Of a stretch of 10,050 nucleotides of DNA, positions 5,877-10,050 are shown piece by piece. A model generated the notes under the pieces. It worked only from the letters and a program-made list of their open reading frames with translations. It searched no databases and was not told the origin of the DNA. The stretch spans positions 1-10,050 of the forward strand of contig JBGTKH010000110.1 in the NCBI GenBank assembly GCA_041744735.1, read 5' to 3'. The stretch's first letter is position 1; every line of letters begins with the position of its first letter. The position numbers were made by a program, and so were the translations under genes. Source of the DNA: JBGTKH01 sp041744735. Its GTDB lineage: Bacteria > Planctomycetota > Planctomycetia > Pirellulales > Pirellulaceae.

Positions 5877-6809
5877 ATGGGCAAGCCGTTCGACACTACA
5901 CTCCGGCATTTACTGGAAGCATATCCAGCCGACTGGCTGCGGCTTCTCGGAATCCAGGCTTCAGGGCCCGTTACGCTGGTCGACACGAATCTGTCTACGC
6001 TGTCCGCGGAGGCCGACAAAGTGTTTAAACTGTTGGAGCCCAGTCCGTGGATGCTGCATGTGGAGTTTCAATCCGGCTATGAAGCAGATTTGCCGGACCG
6101 CGTGCACTTATATAATACTTTGGTGCATCACCGGCACGGTTTACCAGTAGACAGTGTGGTAATGCTGCTTCGCCGAGAAGCCGATGGACCTGCCATGACG
6201 GGCGAACTTCAGCGACACACGCCCAGGCGCCAAAACCTCCGATTTGTATACGACGTTTTGCGCGTTTGGCAACTGTCCTCCGATTCGATCCTGGCAAACG
6301 GGCTGGGCACCTTACCGCTGGCGCCGCTGACCGACGATGCTAAGCCGAGAATTGCTCAGGTCATACGCGACGTAGAGCGGCGATTGGTGGAAGACGAGGT
6401 GGAACCACTCGAGGCCAACTCGTTGTGGACCGCCGCGTATGTTCTAATGGGATTGAGGTATCCGACCGATTTTGCGAAGACTTTGCTGCAGGGGGTCCGG
6501 ACGATGAAAGAATCCGCAACGTATCAGGCAATCGTGGCCGAAGGAAAGGCCGCAGGTTTGGCGGAAGGTTTGGCCGAAGGTTTGGCGGAAGGTTTGGCGG
6601 AAGGTTTGGCGGAAGGTTTGGCGGAAGGAAAGGCGGAGGGATTGGTGGAAGGGTCACGCGCAACACTGCTACGCGTGGGCTCGCGGCGACTCGGTGTACC
6701 CAATTCGCCAACACTCGCAACACTCCAGGGTATACGCGACTTCGATCAATTGCAGCGTTTGACGGAACGCCTTCTGGACGTTTCAACTTGGGACGAATTA
6801 TTGGGCTAG
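5877..6809 (+). CDS. Rpn-family PD-(D/E)XK nuclease / putative transposase-like protein between ureAB and ureC
   Basis: The 310 residues match the Rpn (YhgA-like) recombination-promoting nuclease family by pattern. The start MGKPFDTTLRHLLEAYPADW is followed by a PD-(D/E)XK core with Asp47 (EADKVF) and Glu63-Phe-Gln65 (LHVEFQS), where Gln takes the place of the usual Lys. Then come DLPDRVHLYNTLVHHRHGLPV, a VMLLRREADGPA strand, VYDVLRVWQL, and an alpha-helical part with LWTAAYVLMGLRYP and MKESATYQAI. Residues 223-258 are a four-residue Gly-Leu-Ala-Glu repeat, probably helical or coiled, followed by a C-terminal domain ending in WDELLG. This architecture is familiar from multicopy families in planctomycetes and cyanobacteria. 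E. coli RpnA promotes RecA-independent recombination. Whether this homologue does is unknown. It has no evident link to urease, and its position between two urease subunit genes is unusual. Terminal repeats or target duplications were not seen at its edges. The frame is intact. Confidence 0.85.
   Translation: MGKPFDTTLRHLLEAYPADWLRLLGIQASGPVTLVDTNLSTLSAEADKVFKLLEPSPWMLHVEFQSGYEADLPDRVHLYNTLVHHRHGLPVDSVVMLLRREADGPAMTGELQRHTPRRQNLRFVYDVLRVWQLSSDSILANGLGTLPLAPLTDDAKPRIAQVIRDVERRLVEDEVEPLEANSLWTAAYVLMGLRYPTDFAKTLLQGVRTMKESATYQAIVAEGKAAGLAEGLAEGLAEGLAEGLAEGLAEGKAEGLVEGSRATLLRVGSRRLGVPNSPTLATLQGIRDFDQLQRLTERLLDVSTWDELLG
6543..6650 (+). repeat. 12-bp tandem repeat inside the Rpn-family gene
   Basis: Nine 12-base units run in frame. 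Six consecutive units (6555-6626) read GGTTTGGCGGAA, with one base change in the second (GCC for GCG). They are flanked by diverged units GGAAAGGCCGCA (6543-6554), GGAAAGGCGGAG (6627-6638) and GGATTGGTGGAA (6639-6650). Each encodes Gly-Leu-Ala-Glu or a close variant. The near identity of the central units, including synonymous sites, points to recent slippage expansion. Because 12 is a multiple of three, copy changes alter length but not frame. Confidence 0.93.
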
Positions 6810-6857
6810 GACAAGCCGCAACACTTATCGCCATTCGAATCGGAAAGACCATTGACG

Positions 6858-8573
6858 ATGGCCTACAAGATCAAACGTTCCCACTACGCCGAAATCTATG
6901 GCCCGACGACGGGTGACAGGGTGCGGCTGGGCGATACGTCGCTGGTGTTGAAGGTGGAACGCGATTTTGCCGTGTATGGAGATGAGTGCAAGTTTGGCGG
7001 CGGCAAGGTGCTCCGCGACGGAATGGGACAAGCGGCGGGTGTCGGACAGGATCAGGCACTGGACCTAGTGATTACCAACGCACTGATCGTCGATTACACC
7101 GGCATTTACAAAGCAGACGTGGGGATCAAGAACGGCGTCATCGTGGGCATCGGCAAGGCGGGCAACCCCGACGTGATGCAGGGCGTGAGTCCGGGGATGG
7201 TCGTCGGCGTAACGACCGAGGTCATCGCGGGAGAGAAGCTGATTCTGACGGCTGGAGGACTCGACACGCACATCCACTACATCTGTCCGCAACAAGCCCT
7301 GGACGCCATCGCCAGCGGCATGACCACAATGCTCGGAGGCGGTACGGGGCCGGCCACCGGCAGTTGTGCCACGACTTGCACGCCGGGTGCGAATTACATC
7401 CGCATGATGTTGCAAGCCACCGACGATCTGCCGTTGAACTTCGGTTTCCTAGGCAAAGGCAACACTGCCCAGCCGGCGGGAATCGCGGAACAGATTATCG
7501 GCGGGGCGGTGGGACTGAAACTGCACGAAGATTGGGGTACGACGCCGGCTGCCATCGATTGTTGTCTCGGTGTGGCTGAAGAGTATGACGTGCAAGTGGC
7601 CATTCACACGGACACGCTCAATGAATCGGGTTTCGTCGAGGATTCGATCGCCGCCTTCAAGGGCCGGACGATCCACACCTATCACAGCGAAGGGGCGGGC
7701 GGCGGGCATGCGCCGGACATCCTGCGCGTGTGCGGCGAAACCAACGTGCTGCCTAGTTCGACCAATCCGACTCGCCCCTACACCATCAACACGCTGGACG
7801 AACATCTGGACATGCTGATGGTCTGTCACCATTTGGACAAGAATCTGCCGGAAGACGTGGCCTTTGCCGAGAGTCGCATCCGCGGCGAAACCATCGCCGC
7901 GGAAGACATTTTGCACGATCTGGGCGCGATCAGCATCATGGGTTCCGACTCGCAGGCGATGGGCCGAGTGGGCGAGGTGATTACCCGCACGTGGCAAACG
8001 GCCGACAAAATGCGCCGGCAACGGGGTTCGCTGCCTGAGGATTCCGACGACGACGACAACTTCCGCATCAAGCGCTACGTGGCCAAGTACACGATCAATG
8101 CCGCGATCGCACATGGCATGTCACACCTGATCGGGTCGATCGAAGTGGGCAAACTGGCCGATCTTGTCCTGTGGCGCCCCGCGCTATTTGGTGCTAAGCC
8201 GGAAATGGTGATCAAAGGGGGCGTGATCGCCTGGTCGCAGATGGGCGACCCAAACGCCTCGATCCCCACGCCGCAACCCGTGCTCATGCGGCCCATGTTC
8301 GGCAGCTTCGGCCGAGCGCCGAACTCAATCTCCATCGCCTGGGTCAGTCAGGCTTGCCGCGATCAAGGCGTTGCCGGCACATTGGGGCTCAACAAACGCA
8401 TAGAAGCGGTGCGCGGCTGCCGTAACATCGGCAAGAAAGATATGAAGTTGAACGACGCGACACCGCACATCACCGTGGACCCGGAAACCTACCACGTCAC
8501 GGCGGATGGCCAGCACCTGACTTGCCAACCGGCCGAAAAGCTGCCGCTTGCTCAACGTTACTTTCTCTTCTAG
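6858..8573 (+). CDS. ureC: UreC, urease alpha subunit (catalytic)
   Basis: This is the nickel amidohydrolase subunit that hydrolyses urea to ammonia and carbamate. From ATG 6858 it has 571 residues, close to the family's 567-570. Every active-site residue is present at +4 from Klebsiella numbering: His138 and His140 (DTHIHYICPQQ), the carbamylated Lys221 and His223 (GLKLHEDWG), His250 (IHTDTLNESG), His276 (TYHSEGAGGGHAPD), flap Cys323 and His324 (MVCHHLD) and Asp364 (GSDSQAMGR). The C-terminus LAQRYFLF is the usual UreC ending. A TTG at 6852 is in frame, but ATG 6858 fits better: the AAAG purine run is well spaced only for the ATG, and MAYKIKRSHYAEIYGPT is a normal UreC start. It lies 48 bases after the Rpn-family gene, so its expression must pass through or start within that insertion. 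It ends 4 bases from a convergent gene. The enzyme is predicted active, given nickel-loading helpers encoded elsewhere. Confidence 0.97.
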   Translation: MAYKIKRSHYAEIYGPTTGDRVRLGDTSLVLKVERDFAVYGDECKFGGGKVLRDGMGQAAGVGQDQALDLVITNALIVDYTGIYKADVGIKNGVIVGIGKAGNPDVMQGVSPGMVVGVTTEVIAGEKLILTAGGLDTHIHYICPQQALDAIASGMTTMLGGGTGPATGSCATTCTPGANYIRMMLQATDDLPLNFGFLGKGNTAQPAGIAEQIIGGAVGLKLHEDWGTTPAAIDCCLGVAEEYDVQVAIHTDTLNESGFVEDSIAAFKGRTIHTYHSEGAGGGHAPDILRVCGETNVLPSSTNPTRPYTINTLDEHLDMLMVCHHLDKNLPEDVAFAESRIRGETIAAEDILHDLGAISIMGSDSQAMGRVGEVITRTWQTADKMRRQRGSLPEDSDDDDNFRIKRYVAKYTINAAIAHGMSHLIGSIEVGKLADLVLWRPALFGAKPEMVIKGGVIAWSQMGDPNASIPTPQPVLMRPMFGSFGRAPNSISIAWVSQACRDQGVAGTLGLNKRIEAVRGCRNIGKKDMKLNDATPHITVDPETYHVTADGQHLTCQPAEKLPLAQRYFLF

Positions 8574-8577
8574 CGCA

Positions 8578-10050
8578 TCAGCGGTCTTGATAGACTCTGG
8601 TGATCTCTTCTTTGGCTACCGGCGTTTCGCGTTCGTCGCTGGCCACTTGCACCTGGATGCGCTGATCGCCGGCGTCCATGCCGCGAGCCTTGATCTTGAA
8701 CAGCACTTCGGCTTTGGGAGCCAGCCGGGCCAGCGGCTCGAAGATCACTTGCTGGCCTTGCACCACCGCGCGGCTCGGTCCTTCTCCATCGACCGGTTCG
8801 AGACCGGCGGGTAGCAGAGCGCCGATCTGTACGTTGGTCGCGGTCTTTGATCCTTGATTGATGACACGCACTTGATACACCGTTTCGCTGCCGACTTCGA
8901 TCGGGTCGGCGCTGTCGGCGACGTCGAAATACAGTTCGGCCAGCGATTCGACGAGCACGAGTTGTTCGAACGTCTCCGCTAATTCCAGGTCCGCTTTGCC
9001 TTCGACGCGAATTTTATGCTCGCCCGTTTCCACCGGCACGGTAGTCAACTGCACGGTGCCAGATTCCCCCGCGGGCAATTGCTCCAAACTCCAATAGACC
9101 GCGTGTTGCTGTGCATCGTACTGGCCCTGATTATTGGCTTCGACAAACGTCAGGCCCTTGGGCAGAAATGCCACCAAGTCCACGTTGGTCGCAGGCGCCG
9201 TACCGGGATTGGAAACCAATATGTTATAGGTCGCTTGCCGTTCGAGATATCGCTTGCGCGGCCCGTCGACGGCCACTTGCAAGCGGGGCGCGATTACTTC
9301 GAGCTGCACTTGGTGTTCGGCGATCAAGTTCGCATCGCCGCGGACCAGCAGCGCGTTCTCGACTATACCTGCCTTGTCGGCCTTCAGGGTCAGCGTCAGC
9401 TCGCGAGTTTCGCCCGGCTCGAGCGTGCCGATCTCGTACTCCAATTCGGCACCCGCGGGATGCACTAGCCCGGCAGGCACGTCCTCTTCCAACAACACCC
9501 CCGTCGCCGCGCCTGTGCCAGGATTCGAGATGCGAATGTTGAACCTGACGCTCTCGCCGATCAGCACTTTGGCGGGCGCCGTGTGTTCCACGATCAATTG
9601 CGGCTTGGTGCAGATCGTGCGCACGGAGGCCTGAGCGGCGAACGACACTTTGGCGACGCTGCCGATTTCGCCTTCCGATTGCGGCATCAGTTGCAACGAA
9701 ATCAGCGATTCTTCTCCCGGCTTGAGCGTTCCGACTTGCCACAGCAAGCCACCGTCCGCGGCGCGCGAGGCCTGCGGCGTGGCATCGACGAATTGAGTGC
9801 CCACCGGCACTTGATCGGTGACCACCACTTGCTCGGCGTCGATCTGTCCCGTGTTGCGCACGCGGATCTCGAACGTCGCGGGTTTGCCAACTTGGATTTC
9901 CGCCGGCGCAGTTTTTTCTACGGTGACCGCGGGCGTCTGCGGGCCTTCTAGCTGAGTCGGCCCCGGTTTGCCGATGGGATCAGCCCCGGCGCTCGTTGCG
10001 AGCCGGCTGCCGTCGAGTGTGGCCGGAGAACGGAGTGATTGGGCGGCCGT
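8578..10050 (-). CDS. DUF11-repeat protein, C-terminal part (5' end outside window)
   Basis: The minus-strand frame is open from the window end to TGA at 8578-8580, giving about 490 visible residues with no start. It has four Ig-like repeats of the DUF11 kind, at about 9933-9604, 9603-9292, 9291-8947 and 8946-8581. Each follows the same plan: V-x-V-G-x-x-x-x-F/Y-x-I/V-x-V-x-N-x-G, then A-T-N/G-V, then a P-x-G-L strand, then an LxPGE-like turn. Examples are FEIRVRNTGQIDAEQV, FNIRISNPGTGAATGV, YNILVSNPGTAPATNV and YQVRVINQGSKTATNV. A Pro- and Gly-rich, low-complexity stretch precedes the first repeat (about 9934-10050). Such proteins are typically large and secreted or cell-surface in planctomycetes, but no signal peptide can be seen here and the exact role is unknown. 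It is unrelated to urease and convergent with ureC. Confidence 0.85.
   Translation of the reverse strand, partial: TAAQSLRSPATLDGSRLATSAGADPIGKPGPTQLEGPQTPAVTVEKTAPAEIQVGKPATFEIRVRNTGQIDAEQVVVTDQVPVGTQFVDATPQASRAADGGLLWQVGTLKPGEESLISLQLMPQSEGEIGSVAKVSFAAQASVRTICTKPQLIVEHTAPAKVLIGESVRFNIRISNPGTGAATGVLLEEDVPAGLVHPAGAELEYEIGTLEPGETRELTLTLKADKAGIVENALLVRGDANLIAEHQVQLEVIAPRLQVAVDGPRKRYLERQATYNILVSNPGTAPATNVDLVAFLPKGLTFVEANNQGQYDAQQHAVYWSLEQLPAGESGTVQLTTVPVETGEHKIRVEGKADLELAETFEQLVLVESLAELYFDVADSADPIEVGSETVYQVRVINQGSKTATNVQIGALLPAGLEPVDGEGPSRAVVQGQQVIFEPLARLAPKAEVLFKIKARGMDAGDQRIQVQVASDERETPVAKEEITRVYQDR

Noticed and set aside
6543..6650. CRISPR-like array
   Set aside because: The units are 12 bases, directly adjacent without spacers, in frame and inside a gene, so this is a coding tandem repeat.
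6361..6852. Minus-strand frame with a Pro-Pro-Asn-Leu repeat
   Set aside because: The repeat is the antisense reading of the 12-bp tandem repeat in the Rpn-family gene. There is no independent evidence of coding.
5840..6857. Complete insertion sequence around the Rpn-family gene
   Set aside because: Comparing 5840-5876 with 6810-6857 by eye shows no terminal inverted repeats or target-site duplication, so only the gene is annotated.
7449..8114. Minus-strand frame of 221 codons opposite ureC
   Set aside because: It lies wholly antisense to conserved urease active-site regions, so it is a shadow.
9016..9951. Plus-strand open frames within 9016-9951
   Set aside because: They are antisense to the DUF11 repeats, whose periodic conserved pattern shows that the minus strand is coding.

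Overview
The window reads as planctomycete chromosome, probably from the Pirellulales or relatives. That is an inference from gene content, since there is no rRNA to place it. The pointers are a urea transporter plus urease cluster of planctomycete type, an Rpn-family nuclease of the kind amplified in planctomycete genomes, a DUF11-repeat surface protein, and moderately GC-rich coding sequence with a GTG start.

Layout. Positions 1-5008 (+ strand) carry a urea ABC transporter cluster followed by the urease accessory gene: the 3' part of urtA, a strong hairpin, a urtB-urtC fusion, urtD, urtE and ureD. Positions 5015-8573 (+) carry a second hairpin, a fused ureA-ureB gene, an Rpn-family PD-(D/E)XK nuclease gene lodged between the urease subunit genes, and ureC. 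From 8578 to the window end (- strand) a convergent gene encodes a DUF11-repeat protein whose 5' end lies outside the window.

How the genes should work together. UrtA binds urea outside the cell membrane, UrtB and UrtC form the channel, and UrtD and UrtE hydrolyse ATP. UreA, UreB and UreC form the nickel urease that splits urea to ammonia and CO2, and UreD helps load nickel. UreE, UreF and UreG are not in the window. The urease structural genes look intact, with every UreC active-site residue present.

The transporter does not look intact. UrtA lacks about 60 residues near its C-terminus and changes frame at that point (about 600). The UrtB periplasmic domain is joined in frame to the middle of UrtC (about 1541), so the whole UrtB channel domain and the UrtC N-terminus are missing. 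Either the urt locus has decayed by deletion beside a healthy urease, or the assembly lost two segments. Read mapping would decide between these.

No tRNA, rRNA, CRISPR array or complete insertion sequence was seen. Apart from the short gaps described, the window is coding throughout.
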